Source of the DNA: CAIZGX01 sp964385405
GTDB lineage: Bacteria > Bacteroidota > Bacteroidia > Flavobacteriales_D > Sanyastnellaceae
NCBI GenBank assembly: GCA_964385405.1
Contig: CAYLOT010000011.1
Span: 1 to 64,000, forward strand
Direction: 5' to 3'
Length of the DNA stretch: 64,000 nucleotides
Position 1 is the first letter of the stretch. The number at the start of each line of letters is the position of its first letter. The translations under genes and the position numbers were made by a program. The notes under the pieces were generated by a model. That model saw only the letters and a program-made list of their open reading frames with translations, had not been told where the DNA came from and did no database searches. Positions 1 to 7,601 of the stretch are shown one piece after another.

Positions 1-11
1 GGCGAATGTCT

Positions 12-19
12 TATCTTTG
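12..19 (+). promoter_or_regulatory. -7 promoter element for glyS
   Basis: TATCTTTG matches the Bacteroidota -7 consensus TAnnTTTG and lies 8 bases before the glyS ATG. The transcript would have almost no leader. The -33 element would fall at or before the window edge and cannot be judged. Confidence 0.7.
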
Positions 20-27
20 CCGCCGTT

Positions 28-1560
28 ATGGCAGCACAAGAAGACAAATTAAAAGCGGTAATCTCGCACGCGAAGGAATACGGATTTGTATTTCCATCAT
101 CTGAAATTTACGATGGCCTTTCGGCCGCCTACGACTACGGTCAGTTGGGTGTTGAATTGAAAAACAACATCAAGAATTATTGGTGGACCGCCATGACCCG
201 CATGCACCAAAACATTGTGGGAATAGATGCGTCTATTTTCATGCATCCAACCACTTGGAAAGCAAGCGGACACGTAGACGCGTTCAACGATCCGTTGATC
301 GACAACAAAGACAGCAAGAAACGTTACCGCGCCGATGTTTTGTTGGAAGAATACATGGCGAAGAGCGAAGCCAAGATTACCAAAGAAATAGAGAAAGCGA
401 AGAATAAGTTCGGAGATGCTTTCAACGAAGAGCAATTCCGAGCAACGAATCCGAATGTGTTGCGTGCGCAAGAAAAAATAAACGCTGTGGAAGCGCGCAT
501 GAAAGCGGCGTTGGAAGCAAGTGATTTAGTTGCATTGAAACAGTTGATTGAAGACTGTGAAATTGCAGATCCAGAGACGGGATCGCGCAACTGGACAGAT
601 GTTCGTCAGTTCAACCTCATGTTCAAAACAGAGCTTGGCGCAGTAAGCGGCGATGCTGGAATTATTTATTTGCGTCCGGAAACGGCGCAAGGAATTTTCG
701 TGAATTTCTTAAATGTTCAGAAGACGGGAAGAATGAAACTTCCTTTCGGAATTGCACAGATTGGAAAGGCTTTCCGCAACGAGATTATTGCACGTCAGTT
801 TATTTTCCGCATGCGTGAATTCGAGCAAATGGAAATGCAGTTTTTCGTGAAGCCAGGAACAGAGATGGAGTGGTACAACTACTGGAAGAATGAACGTATT
901 AAGTGGCACAACGCATTAGGATTGGGTAATGAGAATTACAAATTTCACGATCACATTAAGTTGGCGCACTATGCCAATGCGGCTTGCGACATAGAGTTCA
1001 ACTTCCCTATGGGCTTTAAAGAGTTGGAAGGAATACATTCGCGTACCGATTTCGATTTGAAAAAACACGAAGAGTTCAGTGGGAAGAAATTACGTTTCTT
1101 CGATCCAGAAACCAACGAAAGTTTTGTTCCTTATGTGGTTGAAACATCGGTTGGTCTAGACCGTATGTTTTTGGCGGTTCTGTCTTCATCGTTTGTGGAA
1201 GAGAAGTTGGAAGATGGAAGTGAGCGCACGGTGTTGCGCATTCCAGCAGGATTAGCGCCTGTGAAAGTAGCGGTATTGCCGTTGGTGAAGAAAGACGGGC
1301 TTCCTGAAAAAGCAAAAGAAATTGTAGATCTGTTAAAGTTAGACTTCAACTTACAATACGACGACAAAGACGCCATTGGCCGCAGATACAGAAGACAAGA
1401 CGCTATTGGAACACCTCTTTGCGTTACAGTAGACAACGAAACCTTGGAAGACAACTGCGTAACCATTCGTCACCGCGATAGCATGCAACAAGAGCGAATT
1501 CCGATTTCTAATTTGCATGAAGCAGTAAGAAAGGTGGTGGCGTTGAATCAGTACTTTTAA
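28..1560 (+). CDS. glyS: Glycine--tRNA ligase, single-chain class II type
   Basis: Cytosolic enzyme that charges tRNA-Gly. The 510-residue protein is the homodimeric, eukaryote-like form, not the two-subunit GlyQ/GlyS enzyme. Class II motif 2 is seen as AFRNEI followed by REFEQMEMQFF (about residues 249-275), and motif 3 as ETSVGLDRMF (about 372-381). The C-terminal part (from about 405, LAPVKVAVLPL) is the anticodon-binding domain. A charged helical insertion occupies roughly residues 110-180. The ATG follows a consensus -7 element by 8 bases, which supports this start. The gene is convergent with ddl, and the gap between them holds an unusual hairpin array. Confidence 0.96.
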   Translation: MAAQEDKLKAVISHAKEYGFVFPSSEIYDGLSAAYDYGQLGVELKNNIKNYWWTAMTRMHQNIVGIDASIFMHPTTWKASGHVDAFNDPLIDNKDSKKRYRADVLLEEYMAKSEAKITKEIEKAKNKFGDAFNEEQFRATNPNVLRAQEKINAVEARMKAALEASDLVALKQLIEDCEIADPETGSRNWTDVRQFNLMFKTELGAVSGDAGIIYLRPETAQGIFVNFLNVQKTGRMKLPFGIAQIGKAFRNEIIARQFIFRMREFEQMEMQFFVKPGTEMEWYNYWKNERIKWHNALGLGNENYKFHDHIKLAHYANAACDIEFNFPMGFKELEGIHSRTDFDLKKHEEFSGKKLRFFDPETNESFVPYVVETSVGLDRMFLAVLSSSFVEEKLEDGSERTVLRIPAGLAPVKVAVLPLVKKDGLPEKAKEIVDLLKLDFNLQYDDKDAIGRRYRRQDAIGTPLCVTVDNETLEDNCVTIRHRDSMQQERIPISNLHEAVRKVVALNQYF

Positions 1561-1703
1561 ATCACCTTCGGTGATCAATTCTTCGAATCAATCTTTCAAA
1601 TCAAACCTTCGGTGAAATCGAAACGATTGATTGCGTAGCAATTGATCACGCAGTGATTGATCTGAAAGATTGATCATCGAAGATGATTGATCACTTCGTG
1701 ATC
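1561..1703. repeat. Tiled array of triloop mini-hairpins between glyS and ddl
   Basis: Almost every base between the two convergent stops lies in a short perfect inverted repeat with a three-base loop. Seen directly: 1561-1575 ATCACC/TTC/GGTGAT, 1578-1588 ATTC/TTC/GAAT, 1605-1613 ACC/TTC/GGT, 1617-1627 ATCG/AAA/CGAT, 1630-1642 ATTGC/GTA/GCAAT, 1645-1657 ATCAC/GCA/GTGAT, 1673-1687 ATCATC/GAA/GATGAT and 1689-1703 GATCAC/TTC/GTGATC. A longer inverted repeat pairs 1587-1602 with 1659-1674 with one mismatch. The last hairpin contains the ddl stop codon. Bidirectional termination or mRNA 3' protection is a possible role (inference). Units differ in sequence and there are no spacers, so this is not a CRISPR array. 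Confidence 0.85.
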
Positions 1704-2659
1704 GAAGCCAATACAGCTGAAATCAACTCCGTCTTACTCATCCCAATTACCGCCGCTTGCTGAGGAATGATAGAGGCCGCACTGAAACCCGGAACGGTAT
1801 TCACTTCAATCACACACGGCTCTTCGTCGGGTAATAAAAAGTCTACACGTATCATACCCCCGCAATTCAAATCGGTATAAATGCGTGCAGATAATTCCTG
1901 AACACGCGCGTAATGAAATTCACTGATTGGAGCTGGAGTAATCTCCTGACTCTTACCTTCATACTTCGCTTGGTAATCGAAAAATTCTGTTTCACTCACT
2001 ATCTCTGTAATGGGCAGTGCTGTTGGTTTTCCGTTCATGACAATAACACCACACGTCACTTCCCTTCCAGAAATAAATTCTTCAACAATAATATCCTCGT
2101 CTTCATTTCTTGCGCGGGAAATGGCTTCTATAACTTCTTCCAACTTATTCACGCGCGATGTTCCAATGGAACTTCCTCCACAATTCGGTTTCACAAAACA
2201 AGGCAAGCCCACTTTTGCAACCACTTCCTCCGCAGTAATCACTTCTTCCTTCCGAACAACAATTGAACGAGCTACACGATAGCCCATTGATCCCAACGTA
2301 CGCGTTGTGGCTTTCTTATTGAATGTTAACGCCATATTCAACACGTCGCCTGTGGTATACTTCATTCCAATAGTATCGAAATAACCCTGCAACAATCCGT
2401 TCTCTCCCGGAGTACCATGAACCATCATGAACACCGCATCGAACTTGGTTCTCACTCCATTTAATTCAACAGAAAAATCGTTGCGATCTACCGCTATTTC
2501 CGAATCGTTCGCCAACGCATACCAACGCTTTTCTTCAATCACAATCTGTGTTGGTTCGAATTTCGAACGGTCTATGTTCTCCATCACCATCTTCGCGCTG
2601 CGCATAGATACTACCGACTCGCCGCTATATCCGCCACAGACTACTGCAATTTTTTTCAT
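1691..2659 (-). CDS. ddl: D-alanine--D-alanine ligase
   Basis: ATP-grasp enzyme that joins two D-alanines for the peptidoglycan pentapeptide in the cytoplasm. The 322-residue length is normal. Visible family features: GGYSGESVVSMRSA at the N-terminus, VHGTPGENG (about 80-88), the ATP-binding PCFVKPNCGGSSIG (about 153-166), IVEEFISGREVTCGV (about 191-205), and the C-terminal metal-binding EVNTVPGFS. The ATG at 2659 precedes this conserved start directly. A CATCTTTG element (2675-2682 on the minus strand, one base off the -7 consensus) lies upstream and overlaps the promoter of the divergent peptidase gene. Confidence 0.95.
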   Translation of the reverse strand: MKKIAVVCGGYSGESVVSMRSAKMVMENIDRSKFEPTQIVIEEKRWYALANDSEIAVDRNDFSVELNGVRTKFDAVFMMVHGTPGENGLLQGYFDTIGMKYTTGDVLNMALTFNKKATTRTLGSMGYRVARSIVVRKEEVITAEEVVAKVGLPCFVKPNCGGSSIGTSRVNKLEEVIEAISRARNEDEDIIVEEFISGREVTCGVIVMNGKPTALPITEIVSETEFFDYQAKYEGKSQEITPAPISEFHYARVQELSARIYTDLNCGGMIRVDFLLPDEEPCVIEVNTVPGFSAASIIPQQAAVIGMSKTELISAVLASITK

Positions 2660-2667
2660 GCGTTTTT

Positions 2668-2700
2668 GTTTTTACAAAGATGACAATCTCCTTAACTTTC
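2668..2700 (+). promoter_or_regulatory. Probable promoter of the C1B peptidase gene
   Basis: TAACTTTC at 2693-2700 is one base off TAnnTTTG and a T-rich TTTG-containing stretch lies near 2665-2668. It starts downstream of an in-frame ATG at 2680, which argues that translation begins at the GTG at 2716. It is interleaved with the divergent ddl promoter region. Confidence 0.4.
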
Positions 2701-2715
2701 CAAAAAATATTTGTC

Positions 2716-3780
2716 GTGAAAAAATCAATTCTTTTTTCTTTCGTCCTTTTAGCAGCTACAATCACTGCTTCAGCACAACAATTCACTGTTGTTAAAGACA
2801 ACGCACACGGTAACGTCGAAAATCAATGTAAGACAGGTACTTGCTGGAGCTTCGCTACCACTTCTTTCATTGAATCTGAAATTATTCGCAAAGGAAACAA
2901 ACCCGTTGACCTTTCAGAAATGTACAACGTTCGCCTAACGTACCCGAAAAAAGCCGAGAGCTATGTGCGCTTTCAAGGCAAACAACAATTCGGTCCAGGC
3001 GGATTAAGTCACGACGTGCTTGCAATCATTGAAGAATATGGAATTGTACCCGAGGAAGTATTCTCTGGATTCGTTAATGGCTCTGCAACCTATGATCATG
3101 AAACGCTCGACGCCAAATTGAATGAGCTGGTAAACGATGCTTTAAAAAATCCTGCAAATGGATATGAAAGAATTGTAACAGAGCTACTGAATAACGAGAT
3201 TGGAGAAACTCCAAGAGAATTCAAATTCAATGGCGCATCATATACACCGGCTACATTCCGTGATGCAATGAAGATTAATCCAAAAGAATACGTTTGTCTC
3301 ACCTCTTTCAAACATCATCCTTTTTATTCTTCTTTCGTACTGGAAGTTCCAGACAATTGGTCGAAACAAGCATATTATAATTTACCCCTTGACGAATTCC
3401 AGCGTGTTGCAGACTTCGCACTTGATAAAGGTTATACAATAGCTTGGGATGCAGACGTGAGCGAAGACACTTTTGATCCTCGTAAAGGAGTAGCGTACAT
3501 TGAAAGCTTTCAGAATGAGCCTAAAATCGATCAAGAAAAAAGACAAAAAGCTTTTGACATTTTCGAAACAACAGACGATCACCTTATGCACATCACAGGA
3601 ACAGCGAAAGATGAACAAGGCAATTTATACTACTTGGTAAAAAATTCTTGGGGTACCGAAGGACTTGCTAATGAAGGATTTCAGTACGTCTCTGTTCCTT
3701 ACTTCCGTTATAAAACTATTTGCATGATCGTACACAAAGAGGCAATTCCAAAAGAAATTGCAGTGAAATTGGGAATGTAA
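2716..3780 (+). CDS. Exported C1B-family cysteine peptidase (aminopeptidase C / bleomycin hydrolase-like)
   Basis: Papain-fold peptidase of the C1B type. Starting at the GTG at 2716 gives 354 residues with a clean signal peptide (KKSILFSFVLL...ASAQQ). An in-frame ATG at 2680 would put 12 extra residues before it and would lie upstream of the likely promoter. The catalytic Cys is in GTCWSF (Cys43), the His in DDHLMHITG (His289), and the Asn in VKNSWG (Asn310). The exported form suggests peptide processing in the periplasm or at the cell surface, whereas classical bleomycin hydrolases are cytosolic. The specific substrate is not known. Confidence 0.88.
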   Translation: MKKSILFSFVLLAATITASAQQFTVVKDNAHGNVENQCKTGTCWSFATTSFIESEIIRKGNKPVDLSEMYNVRLTYPKKAESYVRFQGKQQFGPGGLSHDVLAIIEEYGIVPEEVFSGFVNGSATYDHETLDAKLNELVNDALKNPANGYERIVTELLNNEIGETPREFKFNGASYTPATFRDAMKINPKEYVCLTSFKHHPFYSSFVLEVPDNWSKQAYYNLPLDEFQRVADFALDKGYTIAWDADVSEDTFDPRKGVAYIESFQNEPKIDQEKRQKAFDIFETTDDHLMHITGTAKDEQGNLYYLVKNSWGTEGLANEGFQYVSVPYFRYKTICMIVHKEAIPKEIAVKLGM

Positions 3781-4359
3781 TTATTTCTTTGGTCCTAACG
3801 GGACAAGTATTCCTCCACGAATGACGAGCGGTCCATAAGGCGACCGCTCTTCTTCTGTAAAGTCATACATAATTTGGAAATAAACCCCTAGGCCATGACC
3901 TATTCCTTGAGATATTCCTCCGCCGGCTAACACCAAGGGATAGGTTTCTCTTTGAGTTCCTCCAAAGGAATATGAGGGTGCATTGACCTGATTAATTTCC
4001 GCACAGGCAAACAATCCGTTGAACAAACCAAGCCTTGCCCATGCAATCCCCGCATAAATCTCCTCTGAACTCAATCGTGTTTTATAGTAGGTAAAATCGA
4101 AACCAACTCCGGCCGATAATCTTTCCGTGAGCCTATACCCAACAAGTGGGGTAATGGCACCGTAAAACATCCCATTCCCATTAGAGGAACTTAAACCCAA
4201 GCCCAGAGAGCCACCTGCAACTGTTCGCTCTCTATTCGTAAGATCACTCATCTTTCTCTTCGTATTGTCGTTCGAAGGAAGTGAGTTTACATAGTCATCA
4301 GGTTGTGCAAAAGCATTCAACCCAAAAAACAAAAGAGTTATTATTAAAGACGTCTTCAT
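3781..4359 (-). CDS. Small outer-membrane beta-barrel-like protein of unknown function
   Basis: I do not recognise a named family. The 192-residue protein starts with a signal peptide (MKTSLIITLLFFGLNAFAQ) and then shows alternating Gly/aromatic strands such as GMFYGAITPLVGYRL and LSAGVGFDFTYYKT, ending in IRGGILVPLGPKK, which looks like a small outer-membrane barrel. The start at 4359 is chosen because it gives the signal peptide and forms a TGATG overlap with the stop of the upstream beta-propeller gene, implying coupled translation. Its stop abuts that of the convergent peptidase gene (3780/3781). Confidence 0.65.
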   Translation of the reverse strand: MKTSLIITLLFFGLNAFAQPDDYVNSLPSNDNTKRKMSDLTNRERTVAGGSLGLGLSSSNGNGMFYGAITPLVGYRLTERLSAGVGFDFTYYKTRLSSEEIYAGIAWARLGLFNGLFACAEINQVNAPSYSFGGTQRETYPLVLAGGGISQGIGHGLGVYFQIMYDFTEEERSPYGPLVIRGGILVPLGPKK

Positions 4360-5429
4360 CAACGAATAAATGAAACAACTGAAAGATGCGTTCCGGCCCA
4401 TACTTGTGCAAAATAAATTCCACTTTCAACTGGTAGTTCAGTTAAAACAACTTGGTGATTTCCTTGCGGAAAAGTCTGATGAATTACTTCGTTCATCAAC
4501 CTTCCTTTCATATCAAATAATCGAATGTTAACGTCTATTGCTTGTGGTAAATCAAAACCAATCGTGAACATCTCTTTTACTTCCGTAGGAAATCCGTAAG
4601 CGTGAAATTCAGACATATTTCCTTCAACAACAAATGATGGATTGAACCCAACAAATTTCACAACATTGTTTCCTGTGCACGGAATTGCAAGGGTGTCAAT
4701 TTCCTCTGCATAGCAGATATCGGCTGCGCTAGAAACACCTCCCGCTACAGTAACAGAAGATGTGGTGGTGAAGTCGTTCGAAAACTTCGTTATCGCATTC
4801 GGACTCCAAGAACTCACATAGTAATTTCCGTAAGAATCGTGATCTATTCCGTCACAGTTGCCCAAGTTAGTGGTTGTGATAACGGATAACGTATACGTAG
4901 CTAAATCAATGGCTTTAATTGGAGCATTCGCCCCCCAACTTACCATAACCAATCTGTTGTTTGCCGCATCGTAAGTTAATCCATTCGGTGTGCTAGTGGT
5001 ATTCGCAACTACAATTGAACTTGTTGGTGCAGAGAGGTCTGCTACGTTCAATTCATAAATTTTCTTTGCTGAAAAATCAGACACCCACAATTTATCCGTT
5101 CCGTTACTGGCCATTCCGTTTAAGAAGGCGGCGCCCGAAAGTGTATGCGTCATAACTTGCGCACCTGTATTAACATCGTATCCTCTTATTGCACTTCCAA
5201 CAATTGAAAAAAGAACACCATTCATGACTTCCATTCCATAATTTGATTTCGCAGCACCTAACGTTCCTTGCGGAACAGCGTCGCTGTGCATGCGCACTAC
5301 ATTATTTCCATTTCCAACTAAAAAAATCTGATTGGTTGGATCATACTCAACGCCCTCAATAGCGGTCAAGGATTGCGCTTGTGATAGACTAGCGGAAAAA
5401 GCGAAAAAACAGAACAGTATTTTTTTCAT
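4359..5429 (-). CDS. Secreted beta-propeller protein with T9SS type A sorting tail
   Basis: The protein has 356 residues: a signal peptide (about 1-18), then repeated blade-like segments (GVEYDPTNQIFLVGNG, NGLTYDAANNRLVMVSWG, DGIDHDSYGNYYVSSW) resembling an NHL/SMP-30-type propeller, and from about residue 275 a T9SS C-terminal domain (IGFDLPQAIDVNIRLFDMKG ... GIYFAQVW). Function is unknown beyond likely surface or extracellular location. It overlaps the next gene by one base and so forms a two-gene unit with it. Confidence 0.75.
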   Translation of the reverse strand: MKKILFCFFAFSASLSQAQSLTAIEGVEYDPTNQIFLVGNGNNVVRMHSDAVPQGTLGAAKSNYGMEVMNGVLFSIVGSAIRGYDVNTGAQVMTHTLSGAAFLNGMASNGTDKLWVSDFSAKKIYELNVADLSAPTSSIVVANTTSTPNGLTYDAANNRLVMVSWGANAPIKAIDLATYTLSVITTTNLGNCDGIDHDSYGNYYVSSWSPNAITKFSNDFTTTSSVTVAGGVSSAADICYAEEIDTLAIPCTGNNVVKFVGFNPSFVVEGNMSEFHAYGFPTEVKEMFTIGFDLPQAIDVNIRLFDMKGRLMNEVIHQTFPQGNHQVVLTELPVESGIYFAQVWAGTHLSVVSFIR

Positions 5430-5525
5430 GTTGAATTTTATATGAACTGCAATTTACTACCCAATTCATTTCACTCAATTATATTTAGTCATTATCTTGC
5501 AAGAGTCTTGGAAAGACGGCCCAAC

Positions 5526-6458
5526 ATGAAATTCTTAAGTACGCTATTTTTTGTCGCACTGTGCACCTTTGTCAATGGGCAAACCCGTAACATTGAAGAG
5601 TTCTTACTTCGTAAAGAAAATCATGAAATTCTTGTTGCTGCGCATCGTGGAGACTGGAAGAATCATCCGGAAAACAGCCTTTCTGCCATTCAATCTTGCA
5701 TTGATCACTTTATAGATATTGTTGAAATAGACGTGCAAGAAACTTCCGATGGCGTGTTCATTCTTATGCACGACAACACCGTAAACCGCACCACCAATGG
5801 GAAAGGAAAGGTGAGTGCACTTTCTTCAAAGCAGATTGCAAAATTGAAATTGAAAGACAAAAACGGTTTGCTGACCGAAGAGCATGTTCCAACTTTAAAA
5901 GAAGCGCTTCAATTGGCAGAGGGAAAAATTATGCTGAACCTCGATAAGAGCTCTGGAAGATTCGAAAAACTTATTCCGCTTCTCGACTCTTTAGGCGTTC
6001 GAAATCAGGTTATTTTGAAAGGCATTCACGGTTCGAGTTTTTTCTTCAATTACATGATTGAAAATGCCGAAGGCCCTTTGTTCATGCCTATTCTACAATA
6101 CATGCCGAAAACGCAAGTAGATACTTTTTTACTCGATGCGCATGTTCCAATGGTTGAACTTATTCTCTCTAACGATTCCAGCTATCTCACAGATCCGTTA
6201 GGCATGTACCTGTTTCGCAAGCACAGAACAGGTATTTGGTACAACGCATTATTCAAATCTATCAGCGCCGGAAAAAGTGAGAACGAAGATGCTCTCGGAA
6301 CCTGGAATTGGTTCATTCAACACGAAGCTTTGGTAATTCAAACAGACTATCCGTTCGAGCTTATGCAGCACCTCATTAACATTGAAAAGCATAAGCGTCC
6401 ATATGGATGGAAAGAAATTCCGCTCGATAAATTACCGAGCCCAACAAAAGCGCCTTAA
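5526..6458 (+). CDS. Exported glycerophosphodiester phosphodiesterase
   Basis: GDPD-family TIM-barrel enzyme, expected to split deacylated phospholipid head groups into glycerol-3-phosphate and an alcohol. The ATG at 5526 gives 310 residues with a signal peptide (MKFLSTLFFVALCTFVNGQ); a longer in-frame ORF from 5442 would place 28 odd residues before it. Active-site motifs are present: AHRGDWKNHPENS (His40), the metal-binding EIDVQ (Glu67, Asp69), and LMHDNTVNRTT (His82). The signal peptide suggests a periplasmic role. It faces a NAGPA-type phosphodiester glycosidase, and the two stops share TTAA. Confidence 0.9.
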   Translation: MKFLSTLFFVALCTFVNGQTRNIEEFLLRKENHEILVAAHRGDWKNHPENSLSAIQSCIDHFIDIVEIDVQETSDGVFILMHDNTVNRTTNGKGKVSALSSKQIAKLKLKDKNGLLTEEHVPTLKEALQLAEGKIMLNLDKSSGRFEKLIPLLDSLGVRNQVILKGIHGSSFFFNYMIENAEGPLFMPILQYMPKTQVDTFLLDAHVPMVELILSNDSSYLTDPLGMYLFRKHRTGIWYNALFKSISAGKSENEDALGTWNWFIQHEALVIQTDYPFELMQHLINIEKHKRPYGWKEIPLDKLPSPTKAP

Positions 6459-7555
6459 ATTCTTCGCAATCCGAAGTGCGTGTATACCGGACGCTCACCG
6501 CCGTCACCCGGGCGATTCACAATTCCGAATTTTTCAACGTACACACAAGAGCTACCACCTTGGTCGCAAGACATGGCATTCGCACATCCGTAAGGCAATA
6601 ACAATGCAGCACATTCCTGCATGGTTAATCCTCTACTATGCTGTGGCTTTCTTCCGTCTGCTATAAGCAAGAACATTTTTTGTCCTGTATTGTCTATGCC
6701 CATAACTGTTCGCGGATAGGCATTGTCCTTCGTACCATCTCTTGAATCTATGGCTTCCTTTCCGTTTAAAATTAAGTCATACCTACCCCAAATTGCATTG
6801 TACATGTTTGCTGTTGGAATGCGCACAACCTCGCGTCCATGCGAGTAAAAACCCTTGCCTTGTTTATCGAAATATAAAAACGGACGTTTGTCCGAATCCT
6901 CCATTTTATAAGGCTTTCCTTTTATTATGTAGTTACCTGTCCATTGCCCAAGTGGAGCGGTCATTCCAGGAGTCGTTCCCGCTTCTCCGTTCACGGCTAC
7001 TTCACATTTGTATTGTTTAGCGAAGGAAGAAGTCAATTCCTTTTCCTGAAACAAGGAATCCAATTCCACCGAAAAATAATTCAGATCTGCGATGGCTAAA
7101 ACAACGTAGGCATTCGGATTTTGAAACTTCAATTCAATCACTTCTATGCCCGGCTTTGCCCATATGGTGCGGGTTTTAGGAACTCCCAATTCACCCAAAG
7201 GAACAGTGTCTAGTTGCACTTCGGAAGAATACAAACTGTCCTTTGAAACTTCAACAACAGGATGAATACTCTCACTTCGCAACTCCGATTCTTCTTTCGC
7301 TAACGTTTGTCTTGCGTCTAAAATCACCGCGAAAACAATGGGTAATCCAACCAATACAAAACCCATCCACCAAATCGAAAGTGATTTTTCACTAGAATCT
7401 TTCGCAACTAATTTCTTCCACCAGAAAAAGAAAAGAAGCCAGAATAATCCTGCAGAAGCAAGCCAAATAAGCAATTGGAAAGCAATAGGGAACTGCGAAA
7501 GCCGCCAAAAAAAAGCGCTTAAATCGTCAAGCCATACATTAATCTGATCTCCCAT
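6455..7555 (-). CDS. Membrane-anchored NAGPA-domain phosphodiester glycosidase-like protein
   Basis: The 366-residue protein has two N-terminal hydrophobic segments (about 20-45 and 63-80) and a large C-terminal domain of the NAGPA/DUF2233 family, which includes the enzyme that uncovers mannose-6-phosphate and related bacterial proteins. Family signatures: NGEAGTTPG, PRTVMGID, ADGRKPQHSRGLTMQE, CDQGGSSCVY and GIVNRPGDGGERPV. The usual DGGGSS loop reads DQGGSS here. The catalytic domain is probably periplasmic and may act on sugar phosphodiesters in the envelope (inference). The start follows a TATCTTTG element by 8 bases. Confidence 0.82.
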   Translation of the reverse strand: MGDQINVWLDDLSAFFWRLSQFPIAFQLLIWLASAGLFWLLFFFWWKKLVAKDSSEKSLSIWWMGFVLVGLPIVFAVILDARQTLAKEESELRSESIHPVVEVSKDSLYSSEVQLDTVPLGELGVPKTRTIWAKPGIEVIELKFQNPNAYVVLAIADLNYFSVELDSLFQEKELTSSFAKQYKCEVAVNGEAGTTPGMTAPLGQWTGNYIIKGKPYKMEDSDKRPFLYFDKQGKGFYSHGREVVRIPTANMYNAIWGRYDLILNGKEAIDSRDGTKDNAYPRTVMGIDNTGQKMFLLIADGRKPQHSRGLTMQECAALLLPYGCANAMSCDQGGSSCVYVEKFGIVNRPGDGGERPVYTHFGLRRI

Positions 7556-7563
7556 TTGCGCGG

Positions 7564-7571
7564 CAAAGATA
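7564..7571 (-). promoter_or_regulatory. -7 element of the NAGPA-domain gene
   Basis: Read on the minus strand this is TATCTTTG, 8 bases before the ATG at 7555. It is back to back with the purK element, 18 bases away. No convincing -33 TTTG is seen. Confidence 0.65.
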
Positions 7572-7589
7572 TATCCGCAAAAGAAATTC

Positions 7590-7597
7590 TATCTTTG
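7590..7597 (+). promoter_or_regulatory. -7 element of purK, 4 bases from the ATG
   Basis: TATCTTTG is followed by four bases and then the purK ATG at 7602. Transcription would begin at or next to the start codon, so the mRNA is probably leaderless. The same 4-base spacing recurs at thyA, nfu and the TauE permease gene. Confidence 0.7.
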
Positions 7598-7601
7598 AAA
7601 A

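Noticed and set aside
97..471. 124-residue minus-strand ORF inside glyS
   Set aside because: It is antisense to a certain gene, has no family features, and reflects codon bias of the opposite strand. Many similar shadow ORFs were dropped for the same reason.
1561..1703. CRISPR array
   Set aside because: The palindromic units are 9-15 bases, differ in sequence and have no spacers of constant length; no cas genes are nearby.
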